Assembly: GCF_025144995.1 (NCBI RefSeq)
Contig: NZ_CP102250.1
Span: forward strand, 2,728,001-2,792,000
Direction: 5' to 3'
From: Alistipes indistinctus YIT 12060
GTDB lineage: Bacteria; Bacteroidota; Bacteroidia; Bacteroidales; Rikenellaceae
Length of the DNA: 64,000 nt
Positions 44,142 to 53,590 of the stretch are shown one piece after another. Both the position numbers and the translations under genes were made by a program. The notes under the pieces were generated by a model. That model was not told the origin of the DNA and made no database searches. It worked only from the letters and a program-made list of their open reading frames with translations. How positions within the stretch are numbered: position 1 is the stretch's first letter; each line of letters opens with the position of its first letter.

Positions 44142-46667
44142 ATGCGAATCATTGTTGTTACTTGCTGCTTGGCAGTTGCTCTTATGGAGAGCGGTTTTGC
44201 CGGGACTAAATCAGAGAACCTAGTTCCTTCGACTCCTGTGTCGATGTCCGAAACTGCAGGTTCCTTGTCGAATGCTATGTCCCGGACGGGAATTTCCTAC
44301 CGTCTGCAGGACAATCGGCTGAGTCTTTCCGATGGCCCTATTGTAATTCGGGATGCCGCTTTCGGGGCCGTTATCCTCGAGAATGGCCGTTCCCGCGTAA
44401 TCTGCCCCCAGGATGAACCGATTGTCGAATCCGTTGTTTGTGAAACTCCGCTGGGCCGTGGCCTCGAGACCGTTTACAGTTGGACAATGCCCGAAGGGTA
44501 TGGATTTAAATACAAAGTGACCCGGGTCGGAAGTGACCGTCTTACTGTGGCGGCCGAATTTGTGAACGGTTCGTTGCATCCGGTCTATTTACAGCGCTTC
44601 CTGTTGTTGGATACGCCGCGTGGCGGTTTTACCGTGCGGGGTGCCGCAGCCGACTGGATGCTGGCCACGACCGATGTGGAGGCGCGCCGCATGGGAACGC
44701 TCGAGCGGACGCTTCCTTCGGAAGATGCGCTTCGGGTAGAAAAGGCTTTTAACCGCGAATACCTGACGGCGAGCGGTGATTCGGTGAAAATGGCCGACGG
44801 GGCATGGCGCGGTTACCGCGACGATATGACACTCTATGCCGCCGGTGGTGAAGGCGTTTCGATGGCGGCCGTCGGCCTGGTGTCGGATGTCTATTTCCAT
44901 GTCCGCACCGAAGGGACTTCGATGAAACTCGAAGTCTTCGGCGATATGAGCGAAGTGTTGGTCGAGCCGGGCGAGGTACGTCCTTCGGACGAAGTTTTGC
45001 TGTCGTTCTGCCCTTGGGGAGCCGCCCAGGAGGGCAAAGACCGCTGGCTGGCCGAGGTTGCGGGTGTAAACCTGACGAAAAAACCGGTTTACGGCTGGTG
45101 TAGCTGGTATCGGAGCATGCGTAACATTATGCAGGAAGATATTCTCGCAATGACCGATTATCTGGGAAAAAACAGGAACAAGCTGCCTATGGAGGTGTTC
45201 CAGATCGACGATGGCTGGCAGAAACAATATTACGATTGGAATGAGGCCGGGAAATTTTCGTTGGGTATGGATTCGCTGGCGAGGAGTATCCGTCAGGCGG
45301 GGATGGTTCCCGGCGTCTGGCTTTCGCCGGTAGCGCCCAATCCCGGCTGGGACCGTGGCGGATGGTTGTTCCCTGTTTCCTGGTATGCCAAAACCCGGAC
45401 CGGAGTGCCCGACTGGGAGCGGCTCGATCCGACCAATCCCGATGTGGCGGCTTTTATTACCACTTCGCTGCGCAATATGTACCGCAAGGGTTACCGCTAT
45501 TTCAAAATCGATTTCAATAACCTGCCGCTGATGGGGGTGCGCCTTTTCAATCCGAAGATGACGCGCCTGCAGGCGCAGCGCGAACTGTTCCGTCTTTACC
45601 GGGAGGCAATCGGTCCGGAGAGCTACCTGATGGCCTGCAATCCCGACCAACGTCTCTTCGTGGGTTATGCCGACGCGAACCGTATCGGCCCGGACTGTCT
45701 GCCTTTCGACGGTTTCACGCAGAAATGGGCCTCGGATGACATGCCCACGAATGCCTGGGGACTCTATTATCCGATTATGGCAATGGCCGGCAGGGGGTAC
45801 CAAAACCGCATCACGACGATGGGCGATCCGGATGTCACTTACCTCGGCCAGACGGGCAAGGCCCGCCCTGCACAGTTACTGACTTACCACAGTTTTATCG
45901 GCCTTTACGGAGGGTTTGCCATGACTTCCGACCATTTGTACAAGCCGGAATTCGGCGGAGAGCAGAGTGTTCGCATGATGGAACAGCTCTATCCGGTTTC
46001 GCGGGAGGCGGGTCACGCCTTTTCGGGCGGATACGATATCTTCGGACGGGAATTCGGTTATGTTGCGGACCGTCCTTATGGCCGCAGTATCGATCTCATC
46101 CTGTGGAATCCGCAACATGACCGCAATGCCGATCTGACGATGCGGCATGTGCCGGTCGATACGCTCGGCGGCAGGTTCCACGTCTGGTCTTTCTGGGACG
46201 AGCGTTACGAAGGGGTACAGGACGGCAGTTATACGGTCCGTGATGTAGCTCCCTTCGAGCATAAATTGCTGCGATTGACGGCACTGTCGGACGGGCCGTG
46301 CCTGATCGGCTCGAATTTGCACATCAGCATGGGGGCAACCGAAGTGATTTCCCTGCGATGCGACGGCGACCGGCTCGTAGTTGAACTCGATCCCAATGCG
46401 GGGGCGCGCGACGGCAAATTGTTCTTCTATTCCGAGCAGCCCGTCAGCAGCGTTTCGTCGACTAACTCCGACGTTTTCGTTTGTAAGATCCAGGAGCACG
46501 TTTATGCTGTCACGCTGTCGGATCGGGAACGCGATAAGCGCGAAATCCTGACTTTGCAATTGGGCGGCAAGGAGGCGCCTTCCGAAAAGGATATCCGGAA
46601 AGACAAGCGGCTTGCAGGACGTTACCGACACGCTTCGTTCGACAGGGCCTGGTTGCGTTCCTGGTAG
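44142..46667 (+). CDS. Secreted GH36-like alpha-galactosidase
   Basis: An 841-residue glycosidase with a signal peptide (MRIIVVTCCLAVALMESGFAG region). The N-terminal 290 residues form a beta-sandwich domain, followed by a TIM barrel opening with KPVYGWCSWYRSMRNI. Barrel motifs of clan GH-D are MEVFQIDDGW, GVWLSPVAPNP, YFKIDFNNLP (likely nucleophile Asp) and QKWASDDMP (possible acid/base region). A C-terminal beta domain of about 150 residues completes the protein. Substrates would be alpha-galactosides of plant or mucin origin, hydrolysed in the periplasm or at the cell surface. The ATG at 44142 is used because it begins the signal peptide. A strong terminator follows at 46695-46735. Confidence 0.85.
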   Translation: MRIIVVTCCLAVALMESGFAGTKSENLVPSTPVSMSETAGSLSNAMSRTGISYRLQDNRLSLSDGPIVIRDAAFGAVILENGRSRVICPQDEPIVESVVCETPLGRGLETVYSWTMPEGYGFKYKVTRVGSDRLTVAAEFVNGSLHPVYLQRFLLLDTPRGGFTVRGAAADWMLATTDVEARRMGTLERTLPSEDALRVEKAFNREYLTASGDSVKMADGAWRGYRDDMTLYAAGGEGVSMAAVGLVSDVYFHVRTEGTSMKLEVFGDMSEVLVEPGEVRPSDEVLLSFCPWGAAQEGKDRWLAEVAGVNLTKKPVYGWCSWYRSMRNIMQEDILAMTDYLGKNRNKLPMEVFQIDDGWQKQYYDWNEAGKFSLGMDSLARSIRQAGMVPGVWLSPVAPNPGWDRGGWLFPVSWYAKTRTGVPDWERLDPTNPDVAAFITTSLRNMYRKGYRYFKIDFNNLPLMGVRLFNPKMTRLQAQRELFRLYREAIGPESYLMACNPDQRLFVGYADANRIGPDCLPFDGFTQKWASDDMPTNAWGLYYPIMAMAGRGYQNRITTMGDPDVTYLGQTGKARPAQLLTYHSFIGLYGGFAMTSDHLYKPEFGGEQSVRMMEQLYPVSREAGHAFSGGYDIFGREFGYVADRPYGRSIDLILWNPQHDRNADLTMRHVPVDTLGGRFHVWSFWDERYEGVQDGSYTVRDVAPFEHKLLRLTALSDGPCLIGSNLHISMGATEVISLRCDGDRLVVELDPNAGARDGKLFFYSEQPVSSVSSTNSDVFVCKIQEHVYAVTLSDRERDKREILTLQLGGKEAPSEKDIRKDKRLAGRYRHASFDRAWLRSW

Positions 46668-46694
46668 CTGCGTTTCAGGATTATTCAGAATTGT

Positions 46695-46735
46695 AACCGT
46701 CATGCCGGAGGGGTGTTTTGTCCGGCATGACGGTT
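46695..46735 (+). terminator. Terminator after the GH36-like gene
   Basis: Perfect 15-base arms (46695-46709 and 46721-46735) enclose an 11-base loop and are followed by TTGCT, with TTTT at the arm end. It lies 28 bases past the stop codon. The remainder of the 331-base gap (46668-46998) holds no gene; near its end TATCTTTG at 46965-46972 matches the -7 consensus for the next gene, but its -33 TTG at 46947 is too close (15 bases). Confidence 0.8.
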
Positions 46736-46998
46736 TTGCTGGAAATCGTTACACTGGTTTGGGAATGGCGGGTTTTGTTTTTTATTCCGGTTTCTTCGGG
46801 AAAATTATCCGGTATCGCAATAACCCTTTTTGTGAGCAATTGCCCATGATCGACAAAATTCACGGGTACCCCGGTTATTCGATTCGTTTCCATTACGGAG
46901 TATTTGAGGTAAAGGCTGCCGAATATTGGTGTACCTTTACCGGCGGTTGTATTAAAAATATCTCTATCTTTGTTCATTAGTAACCGAAACAACCGTCG

Positions 46999-48003
46999 AT
47001 GATTAAGCCGGGATATCTTTGTTTTGCTCTTTTTGCATTGATTGCGAGTTGTTTGCATGCCCAGCAGGCGCCGGTAGCGTCGCCCGGCACGGTATCGCTG
47101 GCAGAAATCCGGATTCGGGATCCGTTCATTCTTCCCGATTCAGCACAACGCATATATTATCTGTTCGGGACGAACTATCCCGATGCGGCGCCCGGTAAGG
47201 GAGGGTTCGACGTTTATACCAGCCGCGACCTGATCTCCTGGCAAGGACCGGAAGCCGTGTATCGCCCGGCATCCGGCATTTGGGGATGGAAAAATTTCTG
47301 GGCTCCGGAATGCCACACTTACCGGGGAAAATCCTATCTTTTCGTCACGATGTGGGAGGAGGCCGCTTCGCAGCGCGGCACTACGATTCTGCGGGCAGAG
47401 CGGCCGGCAGGACCTTACCGTGAATATGCCAAAGGTCGGGTTACGCCGGAGGAGTGGGGGGCGCTCGACGGAACGCTTTATCTCGACGGGCAGGGCGATC
47501 CGTGGATGGTTTTCTGCCACGAATGGGTACAGGTCGGCGACGGGACGATCGAAGCGGTACCGTTGCGTAAAGACCTGAGGGGGCCGGCGGGAAAACCCGT
47601 AACCCTATTTGCCGCCTCAGAGGCTCCCTGGGTTCGGGCATATGTCCCCGGTAAGTATGTGACCGACGGACCGTTCCTGTACCGCAACTCGCGGGGAGAG
47701 CTGCTGATGCTTTGGTCGTCGTTCGGCCAAGAGGGTTATGCGCTGGGTGTGGCACGCTCTTTAAGCGGTGAAGTGACCGGCCCGTGGGAGCATGTGTCCG
47801 AGCCTCTTTTCGCTCGCGATGGCGGTCATGGCATGTTGTTCCGTACTTTTGACGGACAGTTGGTGTTGAGCCTGCATCAGCCCAATAAGGGCCCGCTGGA
47901 GCGGACGCGACTTTTCCTGGTCGGCGAGCGGCCCGACGGTCTGCCTTATGTGGTCGGACGACTGACAGAGGAGGCCGTACCGACTGCTTGCGACGGTTCA
48001 TAA
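46999..48003 (+). CDS. Secreted GH43-like glycosidase
   Basis: A 334-residue five-bladed beta-propeller enzyme with a signal peptide ending near CLHAQ. GH43 landmarks are EIRIRDPFILPD (catalytic-base Asp region), KNFWAPECHTYRGKSYLFVT, WGALDGTLYLDGQGDPWMVF (pKa-modulating Asp region) and VTDGPFLYRNSRGELLMLWS. In many GH43 enzymes the last site is EGP with a catalytic Glu; here Asp stands in that position, as in several Bacteroidales homologues, so activity should not be assumed. Likely substrates are arabino- or xylo-oligosaccharides. It lies alone between terminators and the essential gene glyS. Confidence 0.82.
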   Translation: MIKPGYLCFALFALIASCLHAQQAPVASPGTVSLAEIRIRDPFILPDSAQRIYYLFGTNYPDAAPGKGGFDVYTSRDLISWQGPEAVYRPASGIWGWKNFWAPECHTYRGKSYLFVTMWEEAASQRGTTILRAERPAGPYREYAKGRVTPEEWGALDGTLYLDGQGDPWMVFCHEWVQVGDGTIEAVPLRKDLRGPAGKPVTLFAASEAPWVRAYVPGKYVTDGPFLYRNSRGELLMLWSSFGQEGYALGVARSLSGEVTGPWEHVSEPLFARDGGHGMLFRTFDGQLVLSLHQPNKGPLERTRLFLVGERPDGLPYVVGRLTEEAVPTACDGS

Positions 48004-48106
48004 AATGGGGGTAAACGCCGGAACAACCGGTTTCGTAAGGTTCAGGCGATGCTCTCGAAAGAAGATTGATACTACAAACCCAGATTAATAATCAATAGTA
48101 AAGCAT

Positions 48107-49648
48107 ATGACACAGGATGAACTTTTCAAGAAACTGATCGCCCACTGCAAGGAGTACGGGTTTATCTTCCCGTCGAGTGAAATTTACGACGGGCTGAGCG
48201 CCGTTTACGATTACGGGCAGATGGGCGTCGAACTGAAAAATAACATCAAAAAATATTGGTGGGATGCGATGACCAAACTCAACGAGAACATCGTAGGCAT
48301 CGATGCGGCCATCTTCATGCACCCCAAAACCTGGGAGGCTTCGGGCCATGTGGGCGCATTCAACGATCCGCTGATCGACAACCGCGACTCGAAGAAACGT
48401 TACCGTGCCGATGTGCTGCTCGAGGATTTCCTCGCCAAACAGGATGAGAAGATCGAGAAAGAGGTGGAGAAAGCGCGCAAACGTTTCGGAGAAAGTTTCG
48501 ACGAAAAACTTTTCCGCGAGACGAATCCGCGCGTGGTCGAGCACCGGGCCAAGCGCGATGCTGTCCATGAAAGGATGGTCGCAGCTTTGAACGACAACGA
48601 CCTTGAGGAACTGCGCCAGATCATCCTCGATGCCGAAATCGTCTGCCCTATTTCCGGTACGCGCAATTGGACCGAAGTGCGCCAGTTCAACCTGATGTTC
48701 GAAACCAAAATGGGTTCGGTGGCCGAAGGGGCCAGCACGATCTACCTGAGGCCCGAAACGGCGCAGGGGATTTTCGTGAATTTCCTCAATGTCCAGAAAA
48801 CCGGCCGTATGAAGATTCCGTTCGGTATCGCGCAAATCGGCAAGGCTTTCCGCAACGAGATCGTTGCCCGGCAGTTCATTTTCCGCATGCGCGAGTTCGA
48901 ACAGATGGAGATGCAGTTTTTCGTGCGCCCGGGCGAGGAGCTCAAATGGTTCGACCATTGGCGCCAGACCCGCATGAAATGGCACCGTGCGCTTGGGTTC
49001 GGCGACGAACATTACCGGTTCCACGATCACGACAAACTGGCCCATTATGCCAATGCGGCCACCGATGTCGAGTTCGAATTCCCGTTCGGCTTCAAGGAGG
49101 TCGAGGGGATCCATTCGCGTACGGACTTCGACCTGGGGAACCACGCCAAGTTCTCAGGCAAGAAAATTCAGTATTACGACACGGAAACCGGTGAAAGTTA
49201 TGTTCCTTATGTGGTCGAAACCTCTATCGGCGTAGACCGCATGGTGTTGCAGGTGCTTTCGGCCGCCTACAAGGAGGAGCGGCTCGAGAACGGCGAGACG
49301 CGTACCGTCCTGAATATCCCGGCAGCCATCGCGCCGGTCAAGGCGGCGATTTTCCCGCTGGTCAAGAAGGACGGACTGCCCGAACTGGCCCACCAGATCA
49401 AGGATATGCTCAAGTTCGACTATAACATCCAATACGACGAGAAGGACAGCATCGGCAAGCGCTATCGCCGTCAGGATGCGATCGGCACGCCGCTGTGTAT
49501 CACCGTCGACTACCAGTCGCTCGAGGACAAGACCGTTACGGTCCGCCACCGGGACTCGATGCAGCAGCATCGTGTAGCGATCGCCGATCTGGCGGCTATG
49601 GTCGGCGACGAAGTAAGCTTGCGCAAACTGTTCAGTAAGATCGTTTAA
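48107..49648 (+). CDS. glyS: Glycyl-tRNA synthetase, alpha2 type
   Basis: A 513-residue class II synthetase of the single-chain (archaeal/eukaryotic-like) type used by Bacteroidota. The N-terminus KKLIAHCKEYGFIFPSSEIY with GLSAVYDYGQMGVELKNN is diagnostic. Motif 2 includes PFGIAQIGKAFRNEIVARQF, and motif 3 lies around SIGVDRMVLQVL. The anticodon-binding domain begins near IAAPVKAAIFPLVKKDG-like sequence (IAPVKAAIFPLV). It charges tRNA-Gly with glycine in the cytoplasm. It leads a group of housekeeping genes on the plus strand: coaD follows 11 bases later, then lpxD and ruvC. Confidence 0.97.
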   Translation: MTQDELFKKLIAHCKEYGFIFPSSEIYDGLSAVYDYGQMGVELKNNIKKYWWDAMTKLNENIVGIDAAIFMHPKTWEASGHVGAFNDPLIDNRDSKKRYRADVLLEDFLAKQDEKIEKEVEKARKRFGESFDEKLFRETNPRVVEHRAKRDAVHERMVAALNDNDLEELRQIILDAEIVCPISGTRNWTEVRQFNLMFETKMGSVAEGASTIYLRPETAQGIFVNFLNVQKTGRMKIPFGIAQIGKAFRNEIVARQFIFRMREFEQMEMQFFVRPGEELKWFDHWRQTRMKWHRALGFGDEHYRFHDHDKLAHYANAATDVEFEFPFGFKEVEGIHSRTDFDLGNHAKFSGKKIQYYDTETGESYVPYVVETSIGVDRMVLQVLSAAYKEERLENGETRTVLNIPAAIAPVKAAIFPLVKKDGLPELAHQIKDMLKFDYNIQYDEKDSIGKRYRRQDAIGTPLCITVDYQSLEDKTVTVRHRDSMQQHRVAIADLAAMVGDEVSLRKLFSKIV

Positions 49649-49659
49649 AACATTCCGTC

Positions 49660-50130
49660 ATGGAACGCAGAGCCCTTTTCCCGGGATCGTTCGATCCCTT
49701 CACGCTCGGCCATAAAGTGGTGGTCGACCAGGCCCTCGAGTTGTTCGACCGCATTGTGATCGCGGTGGGAGTGAATAGCGAAAAACGCGGTTTGATGACC
49801 GCCGAAAACCGTGTGCGGCTGATCCGCGATTTGTACAAGGACAACCATCGCATCGAGGTGCGCACTTATACCGAGCTGACCGGAGCTTTTTGCCGGGAGT
49901 TGGGCATACGTTTTATCCTGCGCGGGTTGCGTAACAACGTGGATTTCGAATACGAGCGTAACATCGCTCAGGTGAACCAGACGCTGTTCCCCGAAGTAGA
50001 GACGATTCTGCTGTTCACTCCGGCCAAGTATGTGGCGATTTCGTCGAGTGTGATCCGTGAGCTGGTCACTTTCGGCGGAGATCCCACGCCGTTGATGCCG
50101 CAGAATATCAATATCAAAGATTACCTGTAA
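49660..50130 (+). CDS. coaD: Phosphopantetheine adenylyltransferase (CoaD)
   Basis: A 156-residue nucleotidyltransferase catalysing the fourth step of coenzyme A synthesis, adenylation of 4'-phosphopantetheine. The N-terminal [12 protein letters not shown] (7-18) carries the T/HxGH-type motif, [16 protein letters not shown] binds phosphopantetheine, and [13 protein letters not shown] is the second nucleotide motif (SSSxxR). Length is standard. It sits between glyS and lpxD with short spacers, so all may share a transcript. Confidence 0.96.
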   Translation: MERRALFPGSFDPFTLGHKVVVDQALELFDRIVIAVGVNSEKRGLMTAENRVRLIRDLYKDNHRIEVRTYTELTGAFCRELGIRFILRGLRNNVDFEYERNIAQVNQTLFPEVETILLFTPAKYVAISSSVIRELVTFGGDPTPLMPQNINIKDYL

Positions 50131-50185
50131 TTCCCGGTATGGGCTGTGCCCGATTCCGGATAAACCGAAAACAAAGCAGACAAGC

Positions 50186-51235
50186 ATGGAATTTTCAGCC
50201 GAAATGATCGCCGGGTTCCTCGGCGGCGAAATCGTGGGCGACCCGAAAGCGGCCGTCTGGACGCTGGCTAAAATTGAGGAGGGCGCGCCCGGTGCACTGT
50301 CGTTCCTCGCCAATCCCAAATACGAACACTACATTTACAACTCCCGTTCGTCGATCGTGATCGTCAACAAATCGTTCGAACCCACGGCACCTGTGCCGGC
50401 GACGATGATCAAAGTCGATGACGCTTACAGCTGTTTCGCCAAACTGCTTGAACTCTATGCGGCTAACAGACCGCAGAAAAAGGGGATCAGCGAGCGTGCC
50501 GCGATCGACGCTACCGCTGCGTTGGGGGAGGATGCCTATGTGGGTGAGTTCGCCGTCATCGGACAAAATGTCAAAATCGGTAAAAACGTTAAAATTTACC
50601 CGCAGGTTTGCATCGGCGACAACGTGCGCATCGGCGACAACGTGACGCTTTATTACGGGGTGAAAATCTACGAAGAATGCGTGTTGGGCGATAACGTTAC
50701 GATTCATGCCGGTACGGTGATCGGTGCCGACGGTTTCGGTTTCGCACCGAACGGAAAGGGCGAATACAGCAAGATCCCGCAGTTGGGCAACGTCGTGATC
50801 GAGGATAACGTCGAGATCGGTGCGAACACCTGTATCGACCGTGCCACGATGGGATCGACGCGGATCGGAACCGGCACCAAGCTCGATAACCTGATCCAGA
50901 TCGGCCACAACGTCGTAATCGGCAAAAATACCGTAGCTGCCGCACAACTCGGCGTCGCGGGTTCGACGCACATCGGGGACAGCTGCATGTTCGGCGGGCA
51001 GGTAGGTATCGCCGGACACCTTCACATTGCGGACAAGGTACAAATTGCTTCGCAGTCGGGTATTGCCAAGGACGTGACCGAGCCGGGAGGCTATATGGGC
51101 AGCCCGATCATGTCCGGGATCAAATTCCACCGTGCGAACGCAGTGTTTCACAAATTGCCCGAATTGAGTGCCCAGGTACGGCAGTTGGAGAAAAAAATCG
51201 AGCAGTTGCAGGCCCTACAGGCTGCCGAAGAGTAG
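50186..51235 (+). CDS. lpxD: UDP-3-O-acylglucosamine N-acyltransferase (LpxD)
   Basis: A 349-residue lipid A enzyme adding the second hydroxyacyl chain to UDP-3-O-acyl-glucosamine from acyl-ACP. The N-terminal domain ([28 protein letters not shown], then [18 protein letters not shown]) binds the uridine part. It is followed by many hexapeptide repeats such as [46 protein letters not shown] and [13 protein letters not shown] contain the catalytic histidine region. A helical C-terminal tail ends the protein. Length agrees with LpxD. It lies 55 bases after coaD, and a 7-pair hairpin (51242-51259) follows its stop. Confidence 0.95.
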   Translation: MEFSAEMIAGFLGGEIVGDPKAAVWTLAKIEEGAPGALSFLANPKYEHYIYNSRSSIVIVNKSFEPTAPVPATMIKVDDAYSCFAKLLELYAANRPQKKGISERAAIDATAALGEDAYVGEFAVIGQNVKIGKNVKIYPQVCIGDNVRIGDNVTLYYGVKIYEECVLGDNVTIHAGTVIGADGFGFAPNGKGEYSKIPQLGNVVIEDNVEIGANTCIDRATMGSTRIGTGTKLDNLIQIGHNVVIGKNTVAAAQLGVAGSTHIGDSCMFGGQVGIAGHLHIADKVQIASQSGIAKDVTEPGGYMGSPIMSGIKFHRANAVFHKLPELSAQVRQLEKKIEQLQALQAAEE

Positions 51236-51288
51236 TTTTCGCGCCAGCGATGGCTGGCGTCCATAAATCGCAGAAGAAGTGTTTCCGC

Positions 51289-51894
51289 ATGGGCAAAGCC
51301 GGCGTAAAGATTATTCTCGGGATCGATCCCGGCACCAACACCACCGGTTACGGCGTAATCGAGGTGAGGGGCAGTGTCGTGCGCTGTGTCATCCTCGGGG
51401 TGATCGACCTGCATCAGTTGAAGGATCCTTACCGAAAATTACACCACATTTTCGAACGGGTTTGTGCACTGGTCGATGAATACGGCCCGCACGAAGTGGC
51501 GTTGGAATCGCCCTTCTTCGGCAATAACGTACAGAGTATGCTGAAACTGGGACGGGCGCAGGGAGTGGCTATGGCTGCCGCCCTGAGCAAGGGGTGCCCG
51601 GTGGCTGAGTATGCCCCGCGCCGGGTCAAGCAGGCGATTACGGGGCAGGGGGCGGCATCGAAGGAGCAGGTTGCCGCCATCCTCAAAAGCATGCTGAAAT
51701 TGGAGGAGTTGCCCAAACGGCTCGATGCGACCGACGGACTGGCGGTTGCGGTATGCCACCACTTTCAATGTTCCGTCATTGCTCGAGTCGACCCTTCCCC
51801 GTTGAAAAAGGCGCTGGGCGGCGGCCGCACGGCAAGTAAAAGCTGGACGGAGTTCATTTCGTCGCATCCTGACCGGGTAAAAGGCGATAAATGA
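51289..51894 (+). CDS. ruvC: Holliday junction endonuclease RuvC
   Basis: A 201-residue RNase H-like resolvase that cuts four-way DNA junctions made by RuvAB. The N-terminal ILGIDPGTNTTGYGVI carries the first catalytic Asp, ALESPFFGNNVQSMLKLGRAQGVAM the Glu, and LDATDGLAVAVCHHFQ the final acidic pair. The ATG at 51289 is preferred; an in-frame ATG at 51250 lies in a hairpin next to the lpxD stop. A C-terminal tail of about 30 residues is somewhat longer than usual. After it, 134 bases without a gene lead to a lipoprotein gene. Confidence 0.94.
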   Translation: MGKAGVKIILGIDPGTNTTGYGVIEVRGSVVRCVILGVIDLHQLKDPYRKLHHIFERVCALVDEYGPHEVALESPFFGNNVQSMLKLGRAQGVAMAAALSKGCPVAEYAPRRVKQAITGQGAASKEQVAAILKSMLKLEELPKRLDATDGLAVAVCHHFQCSVIARVDPSPLKKALGGGRTASKSWTEFISSHPDRVKGDK

Positions 51895-52028
51895 GCCGCA
51901 AGCGAGTGCCCGCAGGGAAATAAATAGAGTCCGCTGAACGTTGGTATTTTAAAAGATGTTTCGGACGGCTATTCCGGCCGTCCCGCATTTTTTTCGAAAG
52001 CACCGAACGAATAAACGATATAATAAGT

Positions 52029-53126
52029 ATGAAAGCCAAATTGTTATTTGCCGGCGCACTAGCGCTGATCTTTCTTGCCTGCGGGCAAAAGCCGCAAAGC
52101 GAAGGGTATACGATCACCGGCGAGATCGCAGGAGTGACGGGAAAAGTATATTTGACACTCTTCGAAGGTAAAATGCCGCAACGTATCGACTCTACGGAGG
52201 TGGTTAACGGCACGTTCTCCTTTACCGGTAAACAACCGCTCCCGATGTTGGCTTCGATCGATACGCCCGAACACGGAGCGATCCTGCGTTTCTTCCTCGA
52301 GAACAGTCCCATTACGATCACCGGTTCGGCCGATGCCCCGGATCGGATCAGCGTATTGGGATCGGCCAGCGAAGAGATGGCCCGCAAATACCGGGCTGAT
52401 ATCGACTCCATCAGCGAGGTCTTTTATAGCGATTCCGCAGCCGTCTCGACACCTGCCGGCCGCGACTCGCTCGAAAAACTGATCAATGCCCGGCGCATGG
52501 AGTTCGTCAAAGCCAATCCGGGAAGCGTGGTAGCGGCCTATGTCCTTTACCGCGAACTCTCTTACTACATGCCTTATGATGAACTGTATCAGGCTGTGGC
52601 GGCTTTTGACGAACCGGTTAAACAGTCCGTGTATCTGAAACTGGTTGCCAGTATGGCCGATGCACAGAAAAAGACCTCGATCGGACAGCACTACACTGAT
52701 GTATCGGCACCGGATAGGGATGGCAAAGAACTGGCGCTTTCGTCGGTAGTCGGTCCGGGTAAATACGTGTTGCTCGATTTTTGGGCTTCATGGTGCCCGC
52801 CGTGCCGTGCAGAATCTCCGTATATGGTAGCGGTTTACAAGGAATTCGCACCGAAAGGCTTTGAAATTTACGCCGTATCCCTCGACAAAACCAAAGAGGC
52901 CTGGCAAAAGGGTATTGCCGATTTAAATCTCGGATGGAAGCACGTCAGCGAACTAAAATTCTGGGATAGTAAGGCTGCCGAAATGTACGGGGTCCGCTCG
53001 ATTCCTGCCAACATCCTGATCGGTCCTGACGGTACGATTCTCGCACGCAACCTGATGGGCAATGATCTTTATGCAAAACTTGCCGAACTGCTTAATAAGC
53101 CCTCAAAAAGCGGGAAAAACGAGTAA
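52029..53126 (+). CDS. Thioredoxin-like lipoprotein (TlpA/ResA family with DUF4369-type N-terminus)
   Basis: A 365-residue envelope protein. The signal LLFAGALALIFLAC is a lipoprotein type with Cys18. Residues about 25-120 form a DUF4369-like beta domain (GYTITGEIAGVTGKVYLTLFEG, ENSPITITGSAD), followed by a helical linker. The C-terminal thioredoxin domain has VLLDFWASWCPPCRAESPYM with the active WCPPC and the cis-proline in VRSIPANILIGPDG. It probably reduces disulfides of periplasmic or surface proteins, including apocytochromes. Such paralogues are numerous in Bacteroidota. It is single, followed by the tRNA-Arg gene. Confidence 0.92.
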   Translation: MKAKLLFAGALALIFLACGQKPQSEGYTITGEIAGVTGKVYLTLFEGKMPQRIDSTEVVNGTFSFTGKQPLPMLASIDTPEHGAILRFFLENSPITITGSADAPDRISVLGSASEEMARKYRADIDSISEVFYSDSAAVSTPAGRDSLEKLINARRMEFVKANPGSVVAAYVLYRELSYYMPYDELYQAVAAFDEPVKQSVYLKLVASMADAQKKTSIGQHYTDVSAPDRDGKELALSSVVGPGKYVLLDFWASWCPPCRAESPYMVAVYKEFAPKGFEIYAVSLDKTKEAWQKGIADLNLGWKHVSELKFWDSKAAEMYGVRSIPANILIGPDGTILARNLMGNDLYAKLAELLNKPSKSGKNE

Positions 53127-53282
53127 AGGTTCCGTATCTGTTGCACCTAACCATGCTGTTATCTGGAGCACGGTGTCGCAGGGAAGGGTTTTGGTACCGG
53201 GGATGGAAGGTGTGATTTGGTCCGGCGAATCGGGGACAATCGCATGCGGAGAGGTAAAACCTGAAAATTTCGGCGATTTTTA

Positions 53283-53314
53283 TTTGCCGGTAAAGATTTT
53301 TTAACTTATATTTG
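53283..53314 (+). promoter_or_regulatory. tRNA-Arg promoter
   Basis: TTTG (53283-53286), 20 bases, TATATTTG (53307-53314): a perfect Bacteroidota promoter. The start of transcription would be near 53321, ten bases before the mature tRNA. Confidence 0.85.
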
Positions 53315-53330
53315 CACTCGCAAAAGGGAC

Positions 53331-53404
53331 GGCACCGTAGCTTAGCTGAATAGAGCATCTGACTACGGATCAGAAGGTCACAGGTTTGAATCCTGTCGGT
53401 GTCA
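53331..53404 (+). tRNA. tRNA-Arg (anticodon ACG)
   Basis: A full cloverleaf is visible. The acceptor stem GGCACCG pairs with CGGTGTC (one G-U pair), the anticodon stem TCTGA pairs with TCAGA around the loop CTACGGA, and the T arm is CAGGTTTGAATCCTG. The anticodon ACG is at 53365-53367; its first base is normally deaminated to inosine to read CGU, CGC and CGA. The 3' CCA is not encoded. The discriminator base is A53404. Confidence 0.95.
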
Positions 53405-53421
53405 CAAAAACGATTTGCGTA

Positions 53422-53456
53422 AACGGTGCGGCTTGTCTAGCCGCACCGTTTTTTAT
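53422..53456 (+). terminator. tRNA-Arg terminator
   Basis: Twelve perfect pairs (53422-53433 with 53439-53450), loop TGTCT, followed by TTTTATTTTA: a classic intrinsic terminator. Confidence 0.9.
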
Positions 53457-53590
53457 TTTACTTCGGTATGCCATGCGGCAATTTGTTGATTTTCAGCTTA
53501 TCTGATAGTTTTTTTATATGTCTTGAGAACAATGCCCCGCACAATATTTTTGAAGAAGCTGGATGATGGGTTTGGATATGCATCGATAGC

